A program made the translations under genes and the position numbers. A stretch of 61,354 nucleotides of DNA, taken from Nocardia concava NBRC 100430. Its GTDB lineage: Bacteria > Actinomycetota > Actinomycetes > Mycobacteriales > Mycobacteriaceae. Each line of letters opens with the position of its first letter. Within the stretch, counting starts at the first letter, position 1. This document shows positions 48,741-57,800 of the stretch, one piece after another. Location: the NCBI RefSeq assembly GCF_000308815.1, contig NZ_BAFX01000031.1, positions 1 through 61,354 of the forward strand. Direction: 5' to 3'. The notes beneath the pieces are model-generated. The model had not been told where the DNA came from, searched no databases, and was given only the letters and a program-made list of their open reading frames with translations.

Positions 48741-49351
48741 AGCGATTCCTCCGCGTAGATGATGCAGTCCACCCGATGCTCGACCCCGTCCACGGTGCGA
48801 ATCCCGAGCGGCGCGAGACGAGCGATGGGCCATGAGACGACCCGGCAGTTCGGGCGTCGCAGCGCCCGGTAGTAGCGGCCGTGGACCCGAATGGCGGCGG
48901 CCCGATCGGGTGTGAGCTGCCGCCGCTGCCACGAATCACCGATCTGCGCCCGGAGATTCGCGGCCGCCGCCAGCCGCAGTACCCGGTCCGCGAGTCGGTG
49001 CAGGACACCGTGGTTCGTGTCGTCATCGGCCGGGATCCCGGGCTGGGCCGACGAAGTCGAGCTCGGTAGCGAACCCAGGGCGTCGGCCGGGAACTGCCGC
49101 AGCAGTAACCCGGCCCCCGGCACGGGTGGCGTCGGCAGGATCCAGATCGGATCGTGCTGGAACACCGTCACCCGGCGCGCCTGCTCGACGACCGGCGGCA
49201 CCACCCGGGCCAGTGCGGACCCTCCGCCGATCACCGCCACATGGAGGCGGTCGAGTTCCTGCTGGTCACGCCAGTGCGTGCAGTGAATGACCGGGCCGGA
49301 GAAGGTTTCGCGGACTCTGCGGGAGTCGCCGCGCCGGATCGGGGAGGTCAT
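48737..49351 (-). CDS. Orphan NADPH-binding fragment of a flavin monooxygenase
   Basis: 204 residues, about 40% of a full Baeyer-Villiger enzyme. The start aligns with the fingerprint region (F-S-G-P-V-I-H-C-T-H-W-R-D), then the Rossmann loop V-A-V-I-G-G-G-S-A-L-A, V-T-V-F-Q-H-D-P-I-W-I-L-P and a C-terminus V-D-C-I-I-Y-A-E-E-S-L where full enzymes have V-D-x-x-x-x-A-T-G-F. The FAD-binding N-terminal domain is absent. It overlaps both neighbours by 4 bp (ATGA and GTGA), so it is kept in a coupled operon. It could be a pseudogene fragment or a helper; I cannot tell which. Confidence 0.7.
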   Translation of the reverse strand: MTSPIRRGDSRRVRETFSGPVIHCTHWRDQQELDRLHVAVIGGGSALARVVPPVVEQARRVTVFQHDPIWILPTPPVPGAGLLLRQFPADALGSLPSSTSSAQPGIPADDDTNHGVLHRLADRVLRLAAAANLRAQIGDSWQRRQLTPDRAAAIRVHGRYYRALRRPNCRVVSWPIARLAPLGIRTVDGVEHRVDCIIYAEESL

Positions 49352-50271
49352 TTCGCCACCGGTTCGTAGGTCAGGGCCTTGGACCAGGACGGGGTGCGGC
49401 GGAAGACCTTCACCGGGAAGTGGTCGATGGCCTTGTTGAGCGCGTCGTTGACGCCCTGGATCGGCTGCCAGCGGTTGATCGTCGCCATGCCGTGCAACCG
49501 GACCACATGGTAGAGCGGCACCCGCTTGATGTCGGGACTGCGTTCACCGGCTTTCTCATAGCGGCGCACGGCATTCCAGAGCTTCTCCTCGTCCAGCCCC
49601 ATCGCCATGATGTTGGTGGACATGCGGGACAGCAGCGGGGTGTAGAGCAGCGCTCCCATCAGGATGCTTGGCCGCAATGCGTACCCCGCCGACTCGATGG
49701 CGAGCCGCCGCATCGGTCCCGCGCCCAGTTGTTCGAGGACCTGGAATCCGACCGCGAGATGCCGGGACTCGTCGCTGTTGATGTGCCGGAATACCTCGTG
49801 GCACAGCGGATCTCGGACCTCGTCGAGCAGAAATTTCACCAGCGCCCCGTCCAGCGCGCACTCCAGTGACGGAATCACCGTGCCCAGCACCGGCAGCGTC
49901 AGACCATCTCCATAGCGGTCCAGCCACTGGATGACGAGCCGAATGTTCTTGTTGGGCAGCGGCATAGCGTCCCCGTCGAGCATGCCCCAGCGCCGCATCA
50001 ACGCCAGTTCGGCATTGGCGTGCTTCTGTTCCTCGGCGTGGAAGTAGCGGTAGATCTCCTTGAGCGGCCCGTCCGGAGCCCGCAGGGTGAGCGCCGCGAA
50101 TCCGCGCGCCCCCACATGTTCGATCCACACCAGATCGGCCATGAATTTCGCCAGCGCGGGCCGCTGCTCCTCGGTGATGAGCTCGGCTCCCGGTGCGTCC
50201 CAGTCGATATCGGCCAGCGCCCACTGCCGATCCTGGATGACGGTGAGCATGTCGGAATACGCGAACGCCAT
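49348..50271 (-). CDS. Ferritin-like diiron protein of the oxygenase operon
   Basis: 307 residues. Iron-ligand patterns are H-A-E-E-Q-K-H-A-N-A-E (E-E-x-x-H) and N-S-D-E-S-R-H-L-A-V (E-x-x-H), as in a ferritin-like diiron oxidase or hydrolase. Homologues occur next to EthA-like monooxygenases in actinobacteria. It may hydroxylate or otherwise pre-process the operon's substrate; this is inferred. GAGGAG lies 7 nt before the ATG at 50271. The start is 21 bp after the SDR stop. Confidence 0.82.
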   Translation of the reverse strand: MAFAYSDMLTVIQDRQWALADIDWDAPGAELITEEQRPALAKFMADLVWIEHVGARGFAALTLRAPDGPLKEIYRYFHAEEQKHANAELALMRRWGMLDGDAMPLPNKNIRLVIQWLDRYGDGLTLPVLGTVIPSLECALDGALVKFLLDEVRDPLCHEVFRHINSDESRHLAVGFQVLEQLGAGPMRRLAIESAGYALRPSILMGALLYTPLLSRMSTNIMAMGLDEEKLWNAVRRYEKAGERSPDIKRVPLYHVVRLHGMATINRWQPIQGVNDALNKAIDHFPVKVFRRTPSWSKALTYEPVAK

Positions 50272-50292
50272 TGTTCAACTCCTCGGGTGTGG

Positions 50293-51129
50293 CTACCGCA
50301 CCAGCCGCTCCAGCAGTCCGGCGGCGCGGGTGTAGGGCTCGGGCAGCAGTCGCTTGGACTGCCAGATGGCCTTGGCCTCGAGCTGCGGGACCACGTAGAG
50401 CTGGCCGCGGTCCACGGCGTCGAGGGTGGTGCGGGCGATGGCGGCCGGCGGGCGGCCGGTCCAGCGGATCAGGCGGTCGCCCCAGCGCTGGAGGCTGTCG
50501 TCGCCGATCGAAACGCCTTCGAGGATATTGGTTTTCACCCCGGTGGGGCACAGCACGGTGACGGTGATGCCGGTGCCGGACAGCTCGGCGGCGAGGGTCT
50601 CCGACAACGCCAGCACTCCCGCCTTGCTCACGTTGTAGGCGGCCATGCGCGGCGCGGAGCCGAAGGCGGCCGCGGAGGCGACATTCACGATCGACCCGTG
50701 CCCGGCCTCGCGCAGTCGGGGCGTGAAGACATGGCAGCCGTGAATGACACCCCACAGGTTCACATCCAGTACCTCATGCCATTCGGCGGGCGGGGTGTCG
50801 CCGATGAGCGTGCCGCCGCGCCCGATGCCCGCATTGTTGACGACCACGTCCGGGGCCTTGCCGAACCACTCCTCGGCGGTGTGCGCCAGCGCGGTGACCT
50901 CGGCGAGGCTGCTCACGTCGCAGACGGTGTCGAAGGCCTTTCCGCCTGCGGCGCCGACCAATTCGACGGTTTCGCGGGCCCGCTCGGCGCTGATGTCGGA
51001 ACAGACGACCCGTCCACCCCGCTTGGCCAGTTCGATGGCGAAGGCCCGGCCGATGCCGCTGCCCGCGCCGGTCACCACCGCATCCGCCTGCCGGGTACGG
51101 CGAGACCCGCCGAAGGGATTGAGTCGCAT
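50293..51129 (-). CDS. Short-chain dehydrogenase of the oxygenase operon (SadH-like)
   Basis: 278 residues. Cofactor loop V-T-G-A-G-S-G-I-G-R, N-N-A-G-I, catalytic S-A-A and Y-N-V-S-K-A-G, followed by P-T-G-V-K-T-N-I-L. The N-terminal R-R-T-R-Q is basic, and the C-terminal extension has W-Q-S-K-R-L-L. Likely oxidises an alcohol to the ketone that the Baeyer-Villiger enzyme then uses. First gene of the operon, divergent from a TetR gene. GGGAG lies 5 nt before the ATG. Confidence 0.88.
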   Translation of the reverse strand: MRLNPFGGSRRTRQADAVVTGAGSGIGRAFAIELAKRGGRVVCSDISAERARETVELVGAAGGKAFDTVCDVSSLAEVTALAHTAEEWFGKAPDVVVNNAGIGRGGTLIGDTPPAEWHEVLDVNLWGVIHGCHVFTPRLREAGHGSIVNVASAAAFGSAPRMAAYNVSKAGVLALSETLAAELSGTGITVTVLCPTGVKTNILEGVSIGDDSLQRWGDRLIRWTGRPPAAIARTTLDAVDRGQLYVVPQLEAKAIWQSKRLLPEPYTRAAGLLERLVR

Positions 51130-51162
51130 GGGAACTCCCGTGGCCGTGCCATCCGGGCAGTC

Positions 51163-51205
51163 AATTGGTGGCGTCTGCCACCATTGGCCGCACCTGCCAC
51201 CAATT
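51163..51205. promoter_or_regulatory. Triple half-site operator between the operon and tetR
   Basis: AATTGGTGGC (51163-51172), GCCACCATTG (51177-51186) and GCCACCAATT (51196-51205): one forward and two reverse copies of the same half-site. The first pair makes the perfect palindrome TGGTGGC-gtct-GCCACCA, and the outer pair is a perfect 10-bp inverted repeat. Confidence 0.75.
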
Positions 51206-51220
51206 AGGCTCCGGGTGCGC

Positions 51221-51226
51221 TACTTT
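51221..51226 (+). promoter_or_regulatory. -10 element TACTTT of the leaderless tetR start
   Basis: TACTTT ends 7 nt before the ATG at 51234. The operator sits just upstream. There is no ribosome binding site. Confidence 0.55.
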
Positions 51227-51233
51227 GTCAACT

Positions 51234-51923
51234 ATGAACGCGCGCGCAAAAGCCGCCGTGACCGTTCCTGTCAATGCGGAGCCCGTCTCGCCCGCACCGG
51301 CCCGCCGGGGCACGTGGGGCGGCCGCACCCAGGAGCAACGCCGCGCCGAACGCCGCGAGCGCCTGATCGGCGCGGCGCTGGATATCTGGCTCGAAAATGG
51401 CTGGGCGGCGGTGACCATGCGCGGCGTCTGCACCCGCGCGGGCCTGAACGACCGCTACTTCTACGAGCACTTCGCCGATCGCGACGACCTGCTCGGCGCG
51501 GTGTGGGACGACGTGGGTTTCCAAGTCCTGGCCGATCTTTCGGCCGTGGTCGCCGAGAACCTCCAACACCCGGCCCTGGGCATCCTGCACCTGGCAATCG
51601 CCCGCGCGGTGGCGCTTCAATCCGACGGCCCCGCCCGCATCCTGTTCGGCGATCACGCGGGTAGCCGGGTCCTGGAGCAACGCCGCACCGCGCTACTCCA
51701 AGAGTCGACCGATTTGCTGATCGCGACCGCCCGCCCCTACCTGCGTCCGGGTGTGGACGAATCCGATCTGCGCATGGGCGTTTTGATGGGCATCGGCGGC
51801 TTCATCGAACTCTTGACCGCCTGGCGCACCGGCACCATCGAGGCCGACGCCCCGCGCATCATCGACCACGTCAGTCGCACCGCCGACCTCCTCGGCGCGC
51901 AGTACCTGTCCCTGCCGGATTGA
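51234..51923 (+). CDS. TetR-family repressor of the oxygenase operon
   Basis: 229 residues. An N-terminal tail of about 35 residues rich in Ala, Pro and Arg precedes the HTH: R-L-I-G-A-A-L-D-I-W-L-E-N-G-W-A-A-V-T-M and V-C-T-R-A-G-L-N-D-R-Y-F-Y-E-H-F-A-D-R-D-D-L-L. The C-terminal domain (S-L-P-D end) is not assignable to a ligand class. The divergent layout and shared operator strongly suggest it controls the SDR-diiron-FMO operon. Confidence 0.9.
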   Translation: MNARAKAAVTVPVNAEPVSPAPARRGTWGGRTQEQRRAERRERLIGAALDIWLENGWAAVTMRGVCTRAGLNDRYFYEHFADRDDLLGAVWDDVGFQVLADLSAVVAENLQHPALGILHLAIARAVALQSDGPARILFGDHAGSRVLEQRRTALLQESTDLLIATARPYLRPGVDESDLRMGVLMGIGGFIELLTAWRTGTIEADAPRIIDHVSRTADLLGAQYLSLPD

Positions 51924-51929
51924 AAATCT

Positions 51930-51949
51930 CCGTCGGGATGACGAGGGCG
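51930..51949. repeat. Remnant of the REP-like element
   Basis: An 18-bp match, with one mismatch, to one end of the element in icmF (CGGGATGACGAGGGCG). It lies between the convergent tetR and methyltransferase genes. The rest of the element is absent. Confidence 0.5.
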
Positions 51950-51954
51950 GAGGT

Positions 51955-52941
51955 CTACTTGACCGCCCAGACCATGGACTCCGGTCCCGCCAAGTGCTCG
52001 GTTTGGGGGTTGTGGAAGCCGGTGTCGGTGAGCCAGGTTCGGAGGTCGGCGGCGGTGTAGTCGAAGCCGCCGGGGGTTTCGATGAGCATGTTGAGGCTCA
52101 TGAGGAGGCCCTGGAGGTTGGTGCGGCGGTCGTCGTCGATGAGGGATTCGTAGACCAGGATGGCGCCGCCCTCGGGGAGGGCGCGGTAGGCCTTGTCCAG
52201 GAGCATGAGCTTGGTGGGGAGGTCCCAGTCGTGGAGGATGTGGCCGAGCACCAGGACGTCGGCCTCGGGGAGGTCGTCGACGAAGAAGTCGCCGGGCTCG
52301 AAGGTGCATCGATCCTCCACCGGCGCACTGTATTCGGTGAAGATGGGCGCGACCGCGGGCAGGTCGTAGCCGATGCCGTGCAGGTGCGGGTTGGTTTCCA
52401 GGACGGTGCGCAGCAGCGCGCCCTGGGCGGTGCCGATATCGGCGACGGTCTTCCAGCGGTGCCAGGGGAAGACCTCGGCGATGGCGTGCGCGCTGGGCAG
52501 CGACAGGCCGGTCATGGCGCGCTGAAAGTCATAGAGCCGCTGCGGATCCCGGTAGAGCGTGGTGAAGAAATCGCCGCCGCCCTTGGCCTCGTTCTGCGGC
52601 TGCCCGGTGCGCAGGCCCTCGGTGAGACCGGCCCAGAACGGGTAGAGCCGGGCGGCCGCCATCTCCAGGAAGCCGCCGATGTATTCGCTTCCGGTGCTGT
52701 CCAGGTAGGTCGCGGTGTCGGCGGTATTGCCGTAGCGATCGTCGGTGCGCCGCAGCATGTCCATGGCCACCAGCGCGTCGAAGAAGTCGCGGGCCGCGCG
52801 CGGATGCAGCCCGAGTTCGCGCTGCAATTGCTCGGCGGTCAGTTGCCGATGCCCGAGCACCGTGAACACTCCCAGTTCGACGGCGCTGAGCAGGGTCCGG
52901 GACTCCCAGAAACCCATTCCGATCCGCAGGATCCGCTCCAT
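51955..52941 (-). CDS. O-methyltransferase, plant-type two-domain (dimerisation plus SAM)
   Basis: 328 residues. An N-terminal winged-helix dimerisation domain (S-A-V-E-L-G-V-F-T-V-L-G, L-T-A-E-Q-L, A-A-R-D-F-F-D-A-L-V-A) precedes a Methyltransf_2 domain: V-A-D-I-G-T-A-Q-G-A-L-L, G-H-I-L-H-D-W-D-L (catalytic His) and L-P-E-G-G-A-I-L-V-Y-E. It probably methylates a hydroxyl of a small secondary metabolite or quinone. There is no partner biosynthetic gene nearby. Start ATG 52941, with no strong ribosome binding site visible. Confidence 0.9.
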   Translation of the reverse strand: MERILRIGMGFWESRTLLSAVELGVFTVLGHRQLTAEQLQRELGLHPRAARDFFDALVAMDMLRRTDDRYGNTADTATYLDSTGSEYIGGFLEMAAARLYPFWAGLTEGLRTGQPQNEAKGGGDFFTTLYRDPQRLYDFQRAMTGLSLPSAHAIAEVFPWHRWKTVADIGTAQGALLRTVLETNPHLHGIGYDLPAVAPIFTEYSAPVEDRCTFEPGDFFVDDLPEADVLVLGHILHDWDLPTKLMLLDKAYRALPEGGAILVYESLIDDDRRTNLQGLLMSLNMLIETPGGFDYTAADLRTWLTDTGFHNPQTEHLAGPESMVWAVK

Positions 52942-53002
52942 GGCGCATCACGATAGCCACAGCGACCCTCCGGCAACGGCAAATCGGCGGGTCCGGCCTA
53001 CG

Positions 53003-53025
53003 CGGGTCCCGGCAGCCGGGACCCG
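53003..53025 (-). terminator. Terminator after the amidohydrolase
   Basis: CGGGTCCCGG (53003-53012) pairs with CCGGGACCCG (53016-53025) around CAG. It lies 19 nt past the minus-strand stop at 53044. Confidence 0.75.
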
Positions 53026-53043
53026 GCGCGCGCCGTACAGAGA

Positions 53044-54120
53044 TCAGAGCGCGTCGATCCCGTACACCCGCTCGGCATTGCTGCGGAACACCTGCCCGAT
53101 GGCCTTGTCGTCGGCCCCGTGCGCCGACAGCGCCGTCGCGACCGCCTCCGCCGCGTTCGGAATGCTCGTAATCGGCTTGTCCACCGGGAAATTCGAGCCC
53201 CAGATCAGCCGGTCGGCCCCGAACACGTCCAGCGCGTGCTCCAGCATCGGCGAAATCCGTTCCAGCAGCACCGGAACCGGTGTCGGCTCGCCGCGCTTGG
53301 GCACCGGATGGCCGAGGATGGGCATCATCAGCCCGCTCACCTTGGTCACCACATTGGCGTGCGCGGCCAGCGCGGTGAGATCGTCGCGCCAGCGCACGAA
53401 CAGTTCGCGCCGCTGGCCCGGATTCTGCCCGGTGTCGCGGCCCACCGGCCCGAAAATCCCTGCGGGCGTGCCGAGATGGTTGAGCACGATGGTGGTGTCG
53501 GGATACCGCTGGGCCAGCGCCGTGACCTCCGGCAGTTGCCCCGAGTACACCCACGCCTCGAACGACAGCCCCCGATCGGCGAGCGCGCCGAACCCGTTCA
53601 GGAAGGCGGACGAGGTCAGCACGCCGGGCCCCTTGCCCACCGCGCGCACGCCGCGGTCCGGATGCTGTTCGACCCGTGCCCGAATGCCCCGGAACCGCGG
53701 CGACGCGGCCTTGTGCGCGTCGAGCAGGTCGGCGAATCCGGGCGCGGTGGGATCGCCCGCCCCGATGATCGCGCCCAGCGCGGGCGTGTCCACGCCGAAC
53801 GGCAGGCTCGAAACCCACCGGGTCTCATTGGCTGCCGCCAGCGGACCCTTCTCGTTCCACTCCACCTCGATGTGCACGATCGCCTCGACCGGCACCTCTC
53901 CGGCATCCGCGCGGTAGTCGCGCGGCAGATACGGGTGCACGAACGGCGTTGGATCCCCGACGAATTCGCGATCGCGCCGTGGCGCCAGCCGCTTGGCGAC
54001 GTCGATGGGGACGGGCACGTACCGGAACAGCTTCGCCAGCCCGCTGAACTCCCGCGGGGTGGTCAGCGGATCCCACTGGTGAATATGCGCGTCGACGACA
54101 GTCATTCCCGCAAGGTCCAT
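53044..54120 (-). CDS. Amidohydrolase_2-family metal-dependent hydrolase
   Basis: 358 residues, TIM-barrel. Metal-site features are V-V-D-A-H-I-H-Q-W (D-x-H-x-H start), H-I-E-V-E-W, V-L-N-H-L-G-T-P and the late W-G-S-N-F-P. Family members include lactone hydrolases and decarboxylases of aromatic acids, so the reaction cannot be named. GAAGG lies 6 nt before the ATG at 54120. It stands alone between two terminators. Confidence 0.88.
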   Translation of the reverse strand: MDLAGMTVVDAHIHQWDPLTTPREFSGLAKLFRYVPVPIDVAKRLAPRRDREFVGDPTPFVHPYLPRDYRADAGEVPVEAIVHIEVEWNEKGPLAAANETRWVSSLPFGVDTPALGAIIGAGDPTAPGFADLLDAHKAASPRFRGIRARVEQHPDRGVRAVGKGPGVLTSSAFLNGFGALADRGLSFEAWVYSGQLPEVTALAQRYPDTTIVLNHLGTPAGIFGPVGRDTGQNPGQRRELFVRWRDDLTALAAHANVVTKVSGLMMPILGHPVPKRGEPTPVPVLLERISPMLEHALDVFGADRLIWGSNFPVDKPITSIPNAAEAVATALSAHGADDKAIGQVFRSNAERVYGIDAL

Positions 54121-54230
54121 GAGGTGCCTTCCGTCTGGGTCAGCCTGCCCCGGATTGTTTCACGCGCATCGGGCGCGGGCCCAGCGAATCGGACACGCGG
54201 CACGGGAATCGGACGGGCGGCAGCGGAAAA

Positions 54231-54270
54231 CGACCGTGCCACGCCCGGCGAGGTGGGCGTGGCACGGTCG
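54231..54270 (-). terminator. Terminator after the secreted glycine-zipper gene
   Basis: CGACCGTGCCACGCCC (54231-54246) pairs perfectly with GGGCGTGGCACGGTCG (54255-54270) around an 8-nt loop, 37 nt past the stop at 54308. Confidence 0.9.
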
Positions 54271-54307
54271 CTTCGAAAACCTGGTCGGCCGGAGTGTCGC
54301 CGGGGGA

Positions 54308-54706
54308 TCAGGGCAGGATCTGCGGGATCACATTCGGGTCGAGAATGCCGACCAGAGCGCCGATACCGCCGCCGATCAGCGCGCCCAGGGCCGAACCGCC
54401 CAGCGCGCCGGGAATCGAGCCGATGGCCGAGCCGAGCGCCGCGCCGCCCGCGCTACCGGTCAGCGCGCCCGCGGCCGCGCCGTTCAGCGCCGGGTCGGGG
54501 AACTGGGCATTCGGGTTGGTGGCCACCGGATCCAGGTCGATGCCGTCGGCGACCGGCACGGCCTGCACCGGTGCGGTGACCGTGACCGGCGCGGCGTCCG
54601 GGGCCTCCGCGGACGCCAGCCCCGAGAACAGGGTGGCGGCGGCCGCGAGCGGCACGGCGACGGCCAACAGCTTGGCGGTGGTTCTCACGCTGGTTTTACG
54701 CATCAT
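54308..54706 (-). CDS. Secreted glycine-zipper protein
   Basis: 132 residues. A Sec signal peptide (K-T-S-V-R-T-T, a hydrophobic core, cut after A-S-A at about residue 33) is followed by a Pro/Val-rich segment. A C-terminal glycine-zipper stretch has repeated G-x-x-x-G and A-x-x-x-G spacing (A-G-A-L-T-G-S-A-G-G-A-A-L-G, then G-A-L-I-G-G-G-I-G). Such zippers can embed in membranes or pack as oligomers. No porin or other family is recognised. AGGAAG precedes the start; two adjacent ATGs (54706, 54703) are possible. Confidence 0.82.
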   Translation of the reverse strand: MMRKTSVRTTAKLLAVAVPLAAAATLFSGLASAEAPDAAPVTVTAPVQAVPVADGIDLDPVATNPNAQFPDPALNGAAAGALTGSAGGAALGSAIGSIPGALGGSALGALIGGGIGALVGILDPNVIPQILP

Positions 54707-54813
54707 CGACTTCCTGTCAGCTGCAATCGAACCGAACCATTCCGGTATAGCTCGGAAATTGCTGCCGTTCGGAAATTCCCATGCGCCCTGCGCAGTGGTG
54801 GTACCGCCCGGGG

Positions 54814-57800
54814 TCAGACGTTACGGCGGTACTGTCCGCCGACTGTGAAGAAGGTCTCCGTGATCTGTTGCAGCGTGCAGACTCTCGCGGCATCCATCAG
54901 CACCTCGAAGACGTTGTCGTCGCCCGCCGCGGCCGCCGCCAGCCGGGCCAGTGCGGCCGGAGCCTCGTCGCGATGCTTCGCGGTGAATTCGCTGACCCGT
55001 TGCAGCTGAGACTGTTTCTCCGCCTCCGTGCCGCGCGCCAGCTCCAGCACCCGGTGCTCCTCCTCGTGCGGATTGCGGAAGGTGTTGACGCCGATGATCG
55101 GCAGGCTGCCCTCGTGCTTGCGGCGTTCGTACAGCATGGACTCGTCCTGGATCCGCCCGCGCTGATAGCCGGTCTCCATCGCGCCGAGCACGCCGCCGCG
55201 TTCGCTGATCCGCTCGAATTCGCGCAGCACCGCCTCCTCCACCAGATCGGTGAGTTCGTCGATGATGAAGCTGCCCTGCAGGGGATTCTCGTTCATCGCC
55301 AACCCCCACTCGCGGTTGATGATGAGCTGGATCGCCAACGCGCGCCGCACCGATTCCTCGGTGGGTGTGGTGACGGCCTCGTCATAGGCGTTGGTGTGCA
55401 GGCTGTTGCAGTTGTCGTACACCGCGATCAGCGCCTGCAAGGTGGTGCGAATGTCGTTGAAGCTCATCTCCTGTGCGTGCAGCGACCGCCCGGAGGTCTG
55501 CACGTGGTACTTGAGCTTCTGGGAGCGCTCGTTGGCCCCGTACTTGTCACGCATGGCGATCGCCCAGATGCGCCGTGCCACCCGGCCGATCACCGAGTAT
55601 TCCGCATCCATGCCATTGGAGAAGAAGAACGACAGGTTGGGCGCGAAATCGTCGATGTGCATGCCGCGTGCGAGATACGCCTCGACATAGGTGAATCCAT
55701 TGGACAGCGTGAAGGCCAGCTGGCTGATCGGGTTCGCCCCGGCCTCGGCGATGTGATAGCCGGAGATGGATACCGAGTAGAAGTTGCGAACGCTGTTGCG
55801 CACGAACCATTCCTGGATGTCGGCCATCATGCGCAGGCTGAACTCGGTGGAGAAGATGCAGGTGTTCTGGCCCTGATCCTCCTTGAGAATGTCGGCCTGC
55901 ACGGTGCCGCGCACCGTGGCCAGGGTGCGGGCGCGCAGTTCCCGCGCCTCCTCCGCCGTCGGCTCGCGGCCCTGTTCGGCCGAGAACTGTTCCACCGCTT
56001 GGTCGATGGCGGCATTGAGGTAGTAGGCCAGGATGGTCGGGGCGGGACCGTTGATGGTCATCGACACCGAGGTGGTCGGCGCGTCCAGGTCGAAGCCGTC
56101 GTAGAGGACCTTCATATCCTCCAGCGAGGCAATGGAAACACCCGAGGTCCCCACCTTGCCGTAGATGTCGGGCCGCTCCGCCGGATCGTGCCCGTACAGC
56201 GTCACCGAGTCGAAGGCCGTCGAAAGCCGTTTGGCCTCGGCATGTTCGGAGAGCACCTTGAACCGGCGATTGGTGCGGAAGGCATCGCCCTCACCGGCGA
56301 ACATGCGCGCGGGATCCTCATTGTCCCGCTTGAACGGGAACACCCCGGCCGTGAACGGGAACCGGCCCGGCAGATTCTCCGAGCGCAGGAACCGCAGCAG
56401 CTCACCGTGATCGGTGAAGCGGGGGAGCGCGACGCGGGGAATCGAACTGCCGGACAAGGTCTCCCGGCGCAGCGTGGTCCGCAATTCCTTGTCCCGGACC
56501 TTCACCACCTGCTCGTCACCGCGATACGACTCCGCGACCGCAGGCCATTCCGCCAGCAGCGCGGCGTTTTCCGGCGAGAGATCGGCCCGTGCCTCCTCCA
56601 GCAGCGCCGCCACCTCCGTCATTCCGGCGTGCTTTTGGCCGGAATCCACCTCGTCATCCCGGCCAAAAGCACGCCGGGATGACGAGGGCGAGGCCAGCTC
56701 GGCCAGTACCTGCTCCAGCCGCTGCACCCGCTGCGCCGCTTCGATCTGCCGCGCGGTCTCCGAGTGGTAATCCCGCACCGTCTCTGCGATCTCGGCCAGG
56801 TACCGCACCCGGGCGGGCGGGATGATCTGCGCGAAGCGGGTGGAAGCGCGAGTCTCGACGCGGGGGAGTACGCCCTCCTGCAAGGGCAGACCCTGCTCAC
56901 CGAGAAGTCCGGCGAGGTGTTGGTAGAGCGCCGTCACCCCGTCGTCGTTGAAAGTGGCCGCGCTGGTGCCGAATACCGGCATGTCCTCCGGCAGGGCGTG
57001 GAAGTCCTCCCGGTTCCGCACCAGCTGCCGCGACACGTCCCGCAGCGCGTCCTCGGCCCCGCGCCGCTCGAACTTGTTGATGGCCACCACATCCGCGTAA
57101 TCGAGCATGTCGATCTTCTCGAGCTGGGAGGCGGCGCCGAACTCCGGCGTCATCACATACAGCGACACGTCCACGTGCTCGGCGATGGCCGCATCGCCCT
57201 GTCCGATACCGGGCGTCTCCAGGATGACCAGATCGAATCCCGCTGCCTTACAGGCGATCACCATGGTGTCGATATCGTGCGGCAGCTCCCGCTCACCCCG
57301 GGTGGCCAGCGACCGGAAGTACACCCGCTCGCCGTCGAGGGCGTTCATCCGGATGCGATCGCCCAGCAGCGCACCGCCGCCACGCCGCCGCGTCGGATCC
57401 ACCGCCAGCACCGCTACCCGCAGCTTGTCCTGCTGGTCGGTGCGCAGCCGGCGAATGAGTTCGTCTGTGAGAGAAGACTTTCCGGAGCCACCGGTGCCGG
57501 TGATACCCAGCACGGGTACATGGCGAGCGGCAGCCGCGGCGGTCAGCGCCGTCCGATCCTCGTCGGGCAGCGTCCCCTGCTGCAAGCAGGTCAGGGTTCG
57601 CGCCAGTGCCGCCCGGTCGCCGCTCAGCACCGCGTCGATATTCGCGGGCTCGAGCGAAAGATCCACGTCGCAAGCCGAAATCAGCTGATTGATCATCCCC
57701 GGCAAGCCGAGCCGCTGCCCGTCCTCGGGCGAGAAGATCGTCACCCCCGCCTCGGCCAGCCGTGCGATCTCCTCGGGAATGATCACCCCGCCGCCCCCGC

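Noticed and set aside
54781..56682. 633-codon plus-strand open frame opposite icmF
   Set aside because: Shadow of the mutase gene on the minus strand; no domain, and it crosses the REP-like element in a meaningless frame.
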